Shown: positions 8,558 to 16,906 of the stretch, in pieces | Numbering within the stretch: the first letter of the stretch is position 1 | How the letters are laid out: every line of letters starts with the position of its first letter | From: Parasulfitobacter algicola | Lineage (GTDB): Bacteria; Pseudomonadota; Alphaproteobacteria; Rhodobacterales; Rhodobacteraceae | DNA length: 64,000 nt | Direction: 5' to 3' | NCBI RefSeq assembly: GCF_013315265.1 | Contig: NZ_JABUFE010000002.1 | Span: 248,001-312,000, forward strand | Notes under the pieces: model-generated | The model's input: only the letters and a program-made list of their open reading frames with translations | What the model was told of the DNA's origin: nothing | The model's database searches: none | Made by a program: the position numbers and the translations under genes

Positions 8558-9706
8558 ATGGCTTATGTAGAAAATACATACCACGTCATTATAGCACTTG
8601 TCGTTGTCACATTGCTGATGATGATCCCTGCCAAAGCCAATGATGGCGCCTATTATACGTCTGGCAATCAGCTGATCCCAATGGTGGAAACTGATATCCG
8701 GATCACGCATGAACGGCTGACATTGATCCGGAATGGCGGCCGAATGAATGTCACTGTCGATTACATTTTTGACAACCCCGGCCCCACAAAAACGCTGGTC
8801 GTCGGGTTCGAAGCCATGCCGCCCCAAGGCGATGTCAATACAACCCCGATCAGCGGCCGGCACCCTTATATGCATGACTTCACGGTTCAGATGAACGACC
8901 GCGATTTGCCTTATCAGGTCACGATCACCAGCAAAGACCCTTATTATGAAAAAGGCCAGATCATTACAGAAACCATCCTGCCAGATGAATTTAACCGGCT
9001 TTATGTCTATCATTTCGACGCGGTTTTTCAGCCCGGAACCAACAGAATTCTTCACACATACAGCTTTGATCTGTCCGGGTCAGTCGTCACAAAGCATGAC
9101 TTCGAATACGTCCTGACTGCCGCAAACAGATGGGGCGCGAATGGTATTGAGAATTTCGAACTCAGCATCGACATGGGCGAGATGATTGAATTCAACATTC
9201 GCAACAGCTTTTTCAAAGATGCGCAAGATTGGCAGATATCGGGTATTGGCACAGCTTATCCATCCCCCGACTATTACGATGATTATGACTCATATAATCC
9301 CAATCTCGACACGCCCCCTGACTATACAACATTCGCGATGCGGGATGGTAAAATCACTATGGAACAAACGAATTTCAAACCTGCGGGGGAACTGTATCTT
9401 TGGGTGCCAAGCATCGCACGCTTTTCGAATTATTCTAATTTCAACGATGCGCGTTTTGATGCCAGCAAAGATCAGTTGCCCTTTAACCTACTATACATGA
9501 TCCCCACAAACGGGGTTGATGATGCTTCAAACAAGGTGCTGCGCAATTATCTGTTTGCGCGCCGTGGCTATGTCTTTGCGAATGCCAACCTGCAAAACTA
9601 TTTCAGTAAATTGCCGTGGTACATTCCAGATCCGATTTATGTCCCGGACCTGTCCGCGTTAAGTGCCACCGAACAAGCCTGGTACAAACGGTTAACAGAT
9701 CAATAA
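8558..9706 (+). CDS. Exported YARHG-domain protein
   Basis: A 382-residue exported protein. Residues 1-28 form a signal peptide ending AKAN. The central part is beta-rich and resembles DUF4424-type periplasmic proteins. The C-terminus has a YARHG domain, recognisable as NYLFARRGYVFANANLQ, then YFSKLPWYIPDP. YARHG domains are extracellular modules of unknown biochemical role, often at the ends of surface proteins. It starts two bases after the accessory protein's stop and so may be cotranscribed with the nitrile hydratase genes, though no functional link is known. No enzymatic motif is visible. Confidence 0.8.
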   Translation: MAYVENTYHVIIALVVVTLLMMIPAKANDGAYYTSGNQLIPMVETDIRITHERLTLIRNGGRMNVTVDYIFDNPGPTKTLVVGFEAMPPQGDVNTTPISGRHPYMHDFTVQMNDRDLPYQVTITSKDPYYEKGQIITETILPDEFNRLYVYHFDAVFQPGTNRILHTYSFDLSGSVVTKHDFEYVLTAANRWGANGIENFELSIDMGEMIEFNIRNSFFKDAQDWQISGIGTAYPSPDYYDDYDSYNPNLDTPPDYTTFAMRDGKITMEQTNFKPAGELYLWVPSIARFSNYSNFNDARFDASKDQLPFNLLYMIPTNGVDDASNKVLRNYLFARRGYVFANANLQNYFSKLPWYIPDPIYVPDLSALSATEQAWYKRLTDQ

Positions 9707-9725
9707 TCACCACCGCCGCAGGACA

Positions 9726-9772
9726 TTTTGTACAAAAATATTTGTACAAAACCCATGTACAAATTATACAAA
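9726..9772. repeat. TTGTACAA-rich 47-bp repeat, copy 1 (upstream of cobT)
   Basis: Two TTGTACAA palindromes separated by a short AT spacer are followed by GTACAAATTATACAAA. The same 47-bp unit occurs at 55774-55820 with 41 of 47 positions identical by eye. It ends 18 bases before the chosen cobT start, in the position of an operator or 5' leader element. Conservation is concentrated in the palindromes, and the differences cluster in the five-base segment between the second palindrome and the final half-sites, as expected for protein-binding sites. Confidence 0.75.
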
Positions 9773-9790
9773 CTCGCCGAAAAAGAACGT

Positions 9791-11668
9791 ATGAGCCAAT
9801 CTGACAATCCCGCCGATCCGTTTAAAAAAGCCTTGGCTGAGGCGACAAAAGTCATGGCCGACGATCCCGAACTGTCGGTCAGCTATACCGTCGACCCACC
9901 GGGGCAAACGGCCGACACGATCAGGCTGCCCCAGGTCAGTCGCCGCATGACCCGTGATGAGGTTCTGTTGGCACGCGGTACTGCCGATGCCTTGGCGCTG
10001 CGGCACAAGTTTCATGACACCGGAACCCACGCCCGTTACGCCCCACAAGGGCAGATGGCGCGGGATCTGTATGAAGCTATGGAAACGGCCCGCATCGAAG
10101 CCGTTGGTGCGCAGCATATGCCCGGCACAGCAGGAAATATAGACGCCAAAATCGGGTCCGAGGCTATGCGGCGCGGCTATGACCAGATCAAACAACCTGC
10201 CGAGGCACCACTGGCCACTGCTGCGGGCTATCTGATCCGTCACCTTGCCACGGGTCGCGATTTGCCCAAAGGGGCCGATAACGTGATGGAGCTTTGGCGC
10301 GGTTTTATCGAAGACCGCGCAGGCGGCACATTAGAAGATCTTGAGATAACCCTTTCTGATCAAAAGAGTTTTTCTAAATTTGCCCGTCAGATTATCAGCG
10401 ATTTGGGCTATGGTGATCAATTGGGTGATGATCCTGATCAGCTGGACGAAGATCAGGAAGATCAGGCCGAAGAAGGCGCTGATCAGGAACAGGAACCCGA
10501 CAGCACGGGCCAGGACGACCAAGATCAGGAAGACGATACAGAAGCTTCGCCAGAGCAGTCTCAGGAACAACAGCAGGATGCAGCGCAGGCCAGTGTGACA
10601 CTGGATGACATGGCCGATGCAGAAATGGGGGACGAGGCTGATATGCCCGAGGGCGAGGCCCCGCTTGAGCCTCCCGCCCCGCAGCCCGTGTCCGACGCTG
10701 ATCCGAATTACCAGGTTTTCAACACGGAAAACGATGAAGAAATCGCCGCCGAAGATCTGGCCGAACCCGCCGAACTGGAACGCCTGCGCGCCTATCTGGA
10801 CCAGCAGTTGGACCCTCTGAAAGGCGCCGTCAGCCGCTTGGCGAATAAACTGCAGCGTCGCCTGCAGGCGCAACAAAGCCGCAGTTGGGAATTCGATCTT
10901 GAGGAAGGCATTCTGGACGCAGGCCGGCTGGCCCGTGTGGTCGCCAACCCCACGACACCACTTAGCTTCAAGGTCGAAAAAGATACCGAGTTCCGAGATA
11001 CTTGCGTGACGCTGTTGCTGGATAACTCGGGGTCCATGCGCGGGCGTCCAATCAGCATCGCAGCCATCTGCGCCGATGTTCTGGCCCGCACGCTGGAACG
11101 CTGTCAGGTCAAGGTCGAAATTCTGGGCTTTACCACCCGCGCGTGGAAGGGCGGGATGTGCCGCGAACAATGGCTGGCCGACGGGCGTCCGCAACAGCCC
11201 GGCCGCCTGAATGACCTGCGCCACATCGTCTATAAATCCGCCGATGCCCCCTGGCGGCGATCCCGCGACAATCTGGGCCTGATGATGAAAGAGGGTCTGC
11301 TGAAAGAAAACATCGACGGCGAGGCGCTGGAATGGGCGCATCGCCGGATGGAGCGCCGTGTCGAGGCCCGCAAAATCCTGATGGTGATCAGCGACGGCGC
11401 GCCGGTCGACGACTCAACCCTGTCTGTTAACCCCGCGAATTATCTGGAAAAACACCTGCGTGACGTGATTGCCATGGTTGAAAAGCGGAAAGCCGTCGAA
11501 CTGATCGCCATCGGCATCGGCCACGACGTCACCCGCTATTACGACCGCGCCGTGACGATCACCGACGTCGAACAACTGGCCGGCGCCATGACCGAACAAC
11601 TCGCCAGCCTATTCGACAGCGATCCCAGGGCGCGGGCGCGGGTCATGGGGCTGAAGAAGGCGGGGTGA
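9791..11668 (+). CDS. cobT: Cobaltochelatase subunit CobT
   Basis: CobT is the VWA-domain partner of CobS; the two form the AAA+ ring that drives Co2+ insertion by CobN. The 625-residue protein has an N-terminal CobT domain, a very acidic Glu/Asp/Gln-rich linker (about residues 210-300) and a C-terminal VWA domain with an intact MIDAS motif [12 protein letters not shown] chose the ATG at 9791 ([11 protein letters not shown]), which matches the usual CobT N-terminus. The frame is open upstream to 9728, but that part is the TTGTACAA repeat and encodes an odd Tyr/Lys-rich stretch. No strong ribosome site is seen. cobS lies 4.1 kb upstream, separated by the nitrile hydratase genes. Confidence 0.94.
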   Translation: MSQSDNPADPFKKALAEATKVMADDPELSVSYTVDPPGQTADTIRLPQVSRRMTRDEVLLARGTADALALRHKFHDTGTHARYAPQGQMARDLYEAMETARIEAVGAQHMPGTAGNIDAKIGSEAMRRGYDQIKQPAEAPLATAAGYLIRHLATGRDLPKGADNVMELWRGFIEDRAGGTLEDLEITLSDQKSFSKFARQIISDLGYGDQLGDDPDQLDEDQEDQAEEGADQEQEPDSTGQDDQDQEDDTEASPEQSQEQQQDAAQASVTLDDMADAEMGDEADMPEGEAPLEPPAPQPVSDADPNYQVFNTENDEEIAAEDLAEPAELERLRAYLDQQLDPLKGAVSRLANKLQRRLQAQQSRSWEFDLEEGILDAGRLARVVANPTTPLSFKVEKDTEFRDTCVTLLLDNSGSMRGRPISIAAICADVLARTLERCQVKVEILGFTTRAWKGGMCREQWLADGRPQQPGRLNDLRHIVYKSADAPWRRSRDNLGLMMKEGLLKENIDGEALEWAHRRMERRVEARKILMVISDGAPVDDSTLSVNPANYLEKHLRDVIAMVEKRKAVELIAIGIGHDVTRYYDRAVTITDVEQLAGAMTEQLASLFDSDPRARARVMGLKKAG

Positions 11669-11675
11669 CGTCAGG

Positions 11676-12131
11676 GTGCATATTCGCCAGGCCATTCGTA
11701 CAGACCTAGAAAACCTGCTGGACCTCTATCGCCACCTTATGCCAGAGGACCGGCGCCCCTCAAAAACACGGGCCGAGACGGTTTTTGATGCCTTTCTGAA
11801 GTACGACGGCAGTTGCATTGTTCTGGGTGAGATTGACGATCAACTTGTCGCATCCTGCACTCTGGTCGTCGTACCAAATCTGACACGCGGTGGCACACCG
11901 TATGGTTTGATTGAAAATGCTGTCACCCATACGGATTTCAGACGGCGCGGTTTGGGTAAGATGATCCTTGATGCGGCAACCGAGCATGCGTGGCAAAATA
12001 ACTGCTATAAGATTATGCTGCTGACGGGATCAAACCGCTCTGATGCTATCAATTTCTATCATCAGGCAGGCTTCGACCAGACAAAAACCGGATTTCAAAA
12101 ACGGCGCATTCCACCAAGGTCAGGTTTGTGA
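11676..12131 (+). CDS. GNAT family N-acetyltransferase
   Basis: A 151-residue single-domain GNAT protein. The acetyl-CoA pyrophosphate-binding motif A is visible as RRRGLGKMILDAA at about residues 89-101, followed by the motif B region NFYHQAGFDQTKTGF. The start is GTG at 11676, seven bases after the cobT stop, so it is probably cotranscribed with cobT. GNAT enzymes acetylate small amines, peptides or proteins, and the substrate cannot be inferred here. Length and motif positions are normal for the family. Confidence 0.85.
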   Translation: MHIRQAIRTDLENLLDLYRHLMPEDRRPSKTRAETVFDAFLKYDGSCIVLGEIDDQLVASCTLVVVPNLTRGGTPYGLIENAVTHTDFRRRGLGKMILDAATEHAWQNNCYKIMLLTGSNRSDAINFYHQAGFDQTKTGFQKRRIPPRSGL

Positions 12132-12239
12132 TCGGAAGAGTAAATCAGACTCAAACTCTTACTCCACCGGCTATTGCAGCGACGAGTGATCGATTTATAG
12201 TCTTGCTGGTTCAACATCTTAAGAACAGACGCACAGAAA

Positions 12240-12614
12240 TTAGTACTCTTTCTCGTCAATGAGGATTATCTGAATATCCCGCGGCTCGGGTGCGGTTACC
12301 GGAATGCCGTATCTTTTCAAAGCCTTCTTTGCGCTATCCCGTACCTCATGCCAAAACTCAGAGTCGCGTAGTGCCTCAATTGTCCAGAACTCCTCAATAC
12401 CCGATTTACGCAGAAGCAACTGGTCGAGTACTGAAATCTCGGGGTGTTTGTCCAAGACGTCATTATGCAGTTCTCTGAGCGCCAATTCGTAATCCGATGC
12501 CAGGTCATCTGCGGTATTCCAGAAGCCGCCGTAAAGCCGCAACTGTGTTTCGGCGTCTTGCGCCAAGGCGCGTAGTGACCAGTCAAAATCCTTTGAGAAA
12601 ACATATTCAGTCAT
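12240..12614 (-). CDS. Hypothetical protein
   Basis: A 124-residue soluble, acidic protein of mixed helix and coil, with no signal peptide or membrane segment. It opens MTEYVFSKDFDWSLRALA and ends in a beta-rich IQIILIDEKEY. I do not recognise a family. It lies opposite to its neighbours, convergent with the GNAT gene, with the inverted-repeat-rich segment at 12741-12826 upstream. A second frame overlaps it (12317-12604) but its composition is less protein-like. The ribosome site is weak, so the gene call is moderate. Confidence 0.55.
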   Translation of the reverse strand: MTEYVFSKDFDWSLRALAQDAETQLRLYGGFWNTADDLASDYELALRELHNDVLDKHPEISVLDQLLLRKSGIEEFWTIEALRDSEFWHEVRDSAKKALKRYGIPVTAPEPRDIQIILIDEKEY

Positions 12615-12740
12615 AGGTGTTCTTTTTCCATTTCCACTATGACCAATTAATCAGAGTGATGACGAATGATGAAATAAAAACCTTGATGTTTGTATATGGC
12701 TTTTTTTCGGCTGCAAACCACCCGGTCGGCACCACCGGGC

Positions 12741-12826
12741 AGCGACCGACCCGCCCCCGTCACGCCAAAGGCGTGCTTTCAGCACGACGGCGGGCGCTTT
12801 CAGCACCCATCATCGGGCCGGTCGCT
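12741..12826. repeat. Nested inverted-repeat element
   Basis: This sits in the 308-base gene-free stretch 12615-12922, which otherwise shows nothing. Outer arms AGCGACCGACCC (12741-12752) and GGGCCGGTCGCT (12815-12826) are complementary at 11 of 12 positions. Inside are CACGCC-AAA-GGCGTG (12761-12775), the hairpin GTGCT-TTC-AGCAC (12773-12785) and a direct repeat GCTTTCAGCAC at 12775-12785 and 12796-12806. The GC-rich nested structure resembles dispersed intergenic palindromic elements of Roseobacter-type genomes. It lies 97 bases before the aminopeptidase gene. Confidence 0.6.
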
Positions 12827-12922
12827 ACCCTCTGGTCAAAATAACATGAATCGAAACCTGCCCCCCTCGACATCCCCTGCGCCAGCGGGCACAACATCTG
12901 AAACCGCAAACGGGGACCGCGC

Positions 12923-14713
12923 ATGTTTCAAACCTTTGATCCCACGACGACACCGGAACAGGGGCCTCCGCGTTTGGCGAAACTGCGGGGCGCGATGGCT
13001 GATCAGGGGCTTGATGGCTATATTATCCCCCGTGCGGATGTGCATCAGGGCGAAAATGTCGCCCCGCGGGATGAACGCCTGGCGTGGCTGACGGGGTTCA
13101 CGGGCTCGGCCGGGTTCTGCATTGCCCTGAATGATATCGCGGGCGTTTTCATTGACGGGCGCTATCGGTTGCAGGTGCGCGATCAGGTGGCCGATGTCTT
13201 TACCCCCGTCAACTGGCCCGAGACGAAACCGGGCGACTGGCTGAAGGACCAATTGACCAGCGGCATCATCGGCTTTGACAGTTGGCTGCATACCCAACAT
13301 GAGATTGAGCAGATTGAGAAAGCGCTGGCGGGCACCGATATCACCCTGCGCCCCGATCCGGCGAACCTGATTGACCACATATGGGATGATCAGCCCCCTG
13401 CCCCCGATGGTAAAACCATCATCTATCCCGCTGATTTAGCGGGCAAAACGCATGACGAGAAACGCAGTGAGGTCGCGCAAACACTAAAAGACGCGGGCCA
13501 GAATTGTGCCATCCTGACCCTGCCCGACAGCATCGCCTGGCTGCTGAATATCCGTGGCAGTGACATTGATCGGATGCCGGTCGTGCAGGCTTTTGCCATT
13601 CTGCGCGCCGATGAGACCGTGGACCTGTTCAGCAACAACTCCAGCTTGGGCGACCTGACGGATCACCTTGGCGGCGACGTGCGGCTGCACCCGATCACTG
13701 ATTTCACCGATCACCTGAACCAACTGACCGGCACCATTCGTGTTGATCCGAAATCGGCCCCGCTTGAAGTCACGCGGCAGGTGACGAAGGCTCAGATTGC
13801 CTATGACGAAGACCCCTGCATCCTGCCCAAGGCCTGCAAAACTGACGCCGAGATTACAGCCACCCGCGAGGCGCATCTGCGTGACGGGGCCGCGGTGGTT
13901 GAGTTTCTGGCCTGGCTGGACCGGCAAGACCCCGAAACCCTGACCGAGATCGACGTGGTCAAAACGCTGGAAGGGTACCGCCGCGCCACGAACGCCCTGC
14001 GCGATATCAGTTTTGAAACGATCAGCGGCACCGGCCCCAACGGTGCGATTGTGCATTACCGCGTGACAACCCAAACCAATCGGCAGATCCGCGACGGTGA
14101 TCTGTTGCTGGTCGACAGCGGCGGGCAATATATCGACGGCACCACCGATATCACCCGCACCATCGCCATGGGTGACCCCGATGAAGAGCCACGCAGATGC
14201 TTCACCCGCGTGCTGCAGGGGATGATCACGCTGAGCCGCGTGCGGTTCCCCAAGGGGCTGGCGGGCCGCGATCTGGACGCGCTGGCGCGCTTTCCACTGT
14301 GGACCGCGGGCTTGGACTTTGACCACGGCACGGGCCACGGCGTTGGCGTTTATCTGGGCGTGCACGAAGGCCCGCAACGGATCAGTCGCGCGTCCGAGGT
14401 GCCGCTGAAACCCGGTATGATCCTGTCGAATGAACCGGGCTATTATCGCGATGGGGCCTTTGGCATTCGCATAGAAAATTTGATCGTTGTGCAACCCGCG
14501 CCCGAATTGCCCGGCGCGGATGACCGTCAGATGTTGTCTTTCGAAACGCTGACCTATGTTCCTATTGATCGCAATCTGATTGTCACAGACATGCTGGACG
14601 TCAATCAACGTCAGTGGATCAATGACTATCATACGGATTGCCTTGCTAAGCTGGGGGACCGGCTTTCAACTGACGCGAAAGCATGGTTAACAGAAGCGAC
14701 GCGCCCCCTTTGA
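12923..14713 (+). CDS. Aminopeptidase P family protein (Xaa-Pro aminopeptidase, M24B)
   Basis: A 596-residue cytoplasmic metallopeptidase that removes N-terminal residues preceding proline. Two creatinase-like N-terminal domains (about residues 20-300) precede a pita-bread catalytic domain. The five dinuclear metal ligands are visible: Asp in LLVDSGGQY, Asp in TDITRT, His in GTGHGVGVYLGVHEG, Glu in SNEPGYY and Glu in IRIENL. About 600 residues is typical of the long M24B form. The start at 12923 (MFQTFDPTTTPEQGP) fits homologues. It precedes a DUF427 gene, with no obvious pathway link. Confidence 0.93.
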   Translation: MFQTFDPTTTPEQGPPRLAKLRGAMADQGLDGYIIPRADVHQGENVAPRDERLAWLTGFTGSAGFCIALNDIAGVFIDGRYRLQVRDQVADVFTPVNWPETKPGDWLKDQLTSGIIGFDSWLHTQHEIEQIEKALAGTDITLRPDPANLIDHIWDDQPPAPDGKTIIYPADLAGKTHDEKRSEVAQTLKDAGQNCAILTLPDSIAWLLNIRGSDIDRMPVVQAFAILRADETVDLFSNNSSLGDLTDHLGGDVRLHPITDFTDHLNQLTGTIRVDPKSAPLEVTRQVTKAQIAYDEDPCILPKACKTDAEITATREAHLRDGAAVVEFLAWLDRQDPETLTEIDVVKTLEGYRRATNALRDISFETISGTGPNGAIVHYRVTTQTNRQIRDGDLLLVDSGGQYIDGTTDITRTIAMGDPDEEPRRCFTRVLQGMITLSRVRFPKGLAGRDLDALARFPLWTAGLDFDHGTGHGVGVYLGVHEGPQRISRASEVPLKPGMILSNEPGYYRDGAFGIRIENLIVVQPAPELPGADDRQMLSFETLTYVPIDRNLIVTDMLDVNQRQWINDYHTDCLAKLGDRLSTDAKAWLTEATRPL

Positions 14714-14762
14714 CATCTGTTTGTCATACGGCGCATTCAGAATTAATTTCTGGGGGAACGAT

Positions 14763-15101
14763 ATGTCTGATTATATTACGATTCAGAAAGCGGATGGCAA
14801 ATGGGTGGTTCGCGCTGGTGGTGCCGTATTGGGCGAAACGGCTGATGCACTTGAACTAACCGAAGGCGGCCACAAGACAATCTACGTGCCGCGCAAGGAC
14901 ATGGCGATGGCATTTCTTGAACCGACGGATACAACGTCCCATTGCCCGCACAAGGGCGATGCCAGCTATTTTTCGATTGTCACAAAAAGCAACACGATCA
15001 AAGACGCCGTCTGGAGTTATGAAGCCCCCAAAGATGACGTGGCCCAGATCAAAGATCATTTGGCCTTTTATACCAACAAAGTCACGGTCGAACAACTTTA
15101 G
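14763..15101 (+). CDS. DUF427 domain-containing protein
   Basis: A 112-residue protein. The DUF427 signature is visible as TSHCPHKGDASYFSI, the usual HCP.KG.A.Y core, with a C-terminal VWSYEAPKDDVAQIKDHLAFY. The start is the ATG at 14763 after GGGGGAAC. DUF427 proteins are small beta-rich folds whose biochemical role is poorly defined. The gene is convergent with the ClC channel gene, whose stop overlaps its end by four bases. Confidence 0.88.
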   Translation: MSDYITIQKADGKWVVRAGGAVLGETADALELTEGGHKTIYVPRKDMAMAFLEPTDTTSHCPHKGDASYFSIVTKSNTIKDAVWSYEAPKDDVAQIKDHLAFYTNKVTVEQL

Positions 15102-16786
15102 GAATGTTCTTCCGCGGCTGTCGCGGCAAGGGCACGGTTATAGGCTTTTAAAGCATCCACTTGAAACAAGGCCCCCATCAATTCGGGCGGTTCACCTTCG
15201 CCTTTTAGTGTGACGACCGGAATAAAAGCGATATTCGCTCTATCAAACAAAGGCATAGCTTGCTCTAGGGTTGCATTTCCGTCGATGTATGTGCCCTGTT
15301 CAACCAGCGCCCAACAGTCGTCTTCCGATGCCGCCTTATCATCTGTGAATGACCGCATGATGTTTGAAACTCGAAACATGGCCAGTAAATAAGCCTGTGG
15401 TCCCGCAGCCAGATGGATATTTCGACGTTCAAGCTGTGTCAGGAAAAAAGATCGATCCACCAGCCGGGACGATAGTGCTGTGGACAAAGACACCGCAACC
15501 ATCACCGCCAGACCCGTTTGCCAGTCCCCGGTCAATTCAAACACAATCAATGTGGTCGAAATCGGCGCCCCCAAAACTGCAGCCGCCACAGCACCCATGC
15601 CAGCCAGGGCATAAATCGTGGGCGATCCGCTGACGGTTGGGAAAAGTCCCGTTGCAATTAAACCAAAGGTCAATCCGGTTAACGCACCGATCATCAAAGA
15701 CGGCGAAAACACCCCGCCCCCCATACGACCCCCGATGGTGATCGCAACCGCAACGACCTTTAGAATGGCAAAGACAAGCGCCTCGTGCCAGATCAATTCT
15801 CCAGTCAGTGCAGCCGATGTCGTTTCATATCCAACGCCGATAATATGTGGAAAAAAGATCGCCAAGGCCCCCAACCCCATACCCGCAATCGCCGGGCGCA
15901 AATATCTTGGGATAGAGTATTTATTCTGAACATAATCGCCAATGTCATCTGCCCAGAAAATCGCCCGCATCAGCACAACAGCAACCACGCCGCAGATCAA
16001 CCCAAGGATCAAGAATGCAGGTAATTCGACATAGAACGCCAGCGCACCACCTGTTGCCAGCGTGAACTCAGTCACGTCACCGAACGCCAAACGATTGATC
16101 ACAGTTCCTGCAACTGATGCAATAACAATTGGTGCAAACGCATGAACCGCGAAGTGGCGCAAAACAACTTCAAGCGCGAACAAAGCCCCGGCAATTGGTG
16201 CGTTAAACGATGCGCTGACAGCCGCCGCCACAGCACAGCCCAGCAAATCGCGACCAGTGATTCCATCCGCACGGATAACATTCGATACCCAGCTTGATAT
16301 GACAGCGGCCAAGTGAACCACTGGCCCTTCCCGCCCGCTGGAACCGCCAGATGACAGCGTGATCAGAGATGCAAAAGCGGATGCCAAGCCTGCCCGCTTT
16401 TCGACCCGTCCATCTTTTAACGCAGCCCCTTCGATGACATCAGCGACCGATCTGGCCCGCGCATCGGGGGTAAACCAATGCAGGATAAAACCGACGACTA
16501 AGCCGCCAATTACCGGGATGATAAAAATCAGATACCAAGGCAGCGTTTCGGCAAAACTATGGATTGTGCGGATATCAGGCACGCCATAAAGCCAGCTTTG
16601 CAAGGTCGTGATCCCTTTGCGAAACAGCAGCGCTGCAAACCCGGCGGCGATCCCGATCAAAAGGGCAATAAACCAGAACTGTATCTGGCTGGGGCCGCGA
16701 TGTTTCATCACGCTCCAACCGTTGCGACACACAACGTAAAGATCGTCCAGCTGTTGCCCGATCAGTGTCTTGTCTTGCTTGGCCAT
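15098..16786 (-). CDS. ClC-type chloride channel or H+/Cl- antiporter with CBS domains
   Basis: A 562-residue integral membrane protein with about ten hydrophobic segments between residues 40 and 430. Selectivity-filter motifs are visible: SSGGSSGREGP (the Glu of GREGP is the proton/gating glutamate) and GGRMGGGVFSPSLMIGA. The last 130 residues form a cytoplasmic CBS-pair region, seen as VEQGTYIDGNATLEQAMPLF. The gating Glu suggests exchange rather than free diffusion, though this cannot be settled from sequence. I used the ATG at 16786 (MAKQDKTLIG); an upstream in-frame TTG at 16822 is possible. Confidence 0.9.
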   Translation of the reverse strand: MAKQDKTLIGQQLDDLYVVCRNGWSVMKHRGPSQIQFWFIALLIGIAAGFAALLFRKGITTLQSWLYGVPDIRTIHSFAETLPWYLIFIIPVIGGLVVGFILHWFTPDARARSVADVIEGAALKDGRVEKRAGLASAFASLITLSSGGSSGREGPVVHLAAVISSWVSNVIRADGITGRDLLGCAVAAAVSASFNAPIAGALFALEVVLRHFAVHAFAPIVIASVAGTVINRLAFGDVTEFTLATGGALAFYVELPAFLILGLICGVVAVVLMRAIFWADDIGDYVQNKYSIPRYLRPAIAGMGLGALAIFFPHIIGVGYETTSAALTGELIWHEALVFAILKVVAVAITIGGRMGGGVFSPSLMIGALTGLTFGLIATGLFPTVSGSPTIYALAGMGAVAAAVLGAPISTTLIVFELTGDWQTGLAVMVAVSLSTALSSRLVDRSFFLTQLERRNIHLAAGPQAYLLAMFRVSNIMRSFTDDKAASEDDCWALVEQGTYIDGNATLEQAMPLFDRANIAFIPVVTLKGEGEPPELMGALFQVDALKAYNRALAATAAEEHS

Positions 16787-16906
16787 CTGGGGCGTCCGGT
16801 GCGGGCCATAAAGCTCAGCCAATCTGACACCCGCGCTGTCAGGACTGTTTTCATGTTCACAATGTCTTAGGCGAAAGTGCGGGCCCGTCCAACCCCCGTG
16901 CCAAGA

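Noticed and set aside
9728-9790. N-terminal extension of CobT by 21 residues
   Set aside because: It is a translation of the TTGTACAA repeat, gives an odd Tyr/Lys-rich stretch, and homologues begin at [11 protein letters not shown]-type sequence.
10331-11341. 336-codon minus-strand frame antisense to cobT
   Set aside because: Low-complexity antisense of the acidic linker and VWA domain, with no start signal.
13484-14632. 382-codon minus-strand frame antisense to the aminopeptidase gene
   Set aside because: It overlaps a gene with all five metal ligands; composition is typical of antisense shadow frames.
16787-16822. TTG start adding 12 residues to the ClC protein
   Set aside because: No ribosome site and no hydrophobic or conserved content; the ATG at 16786 is preferred.
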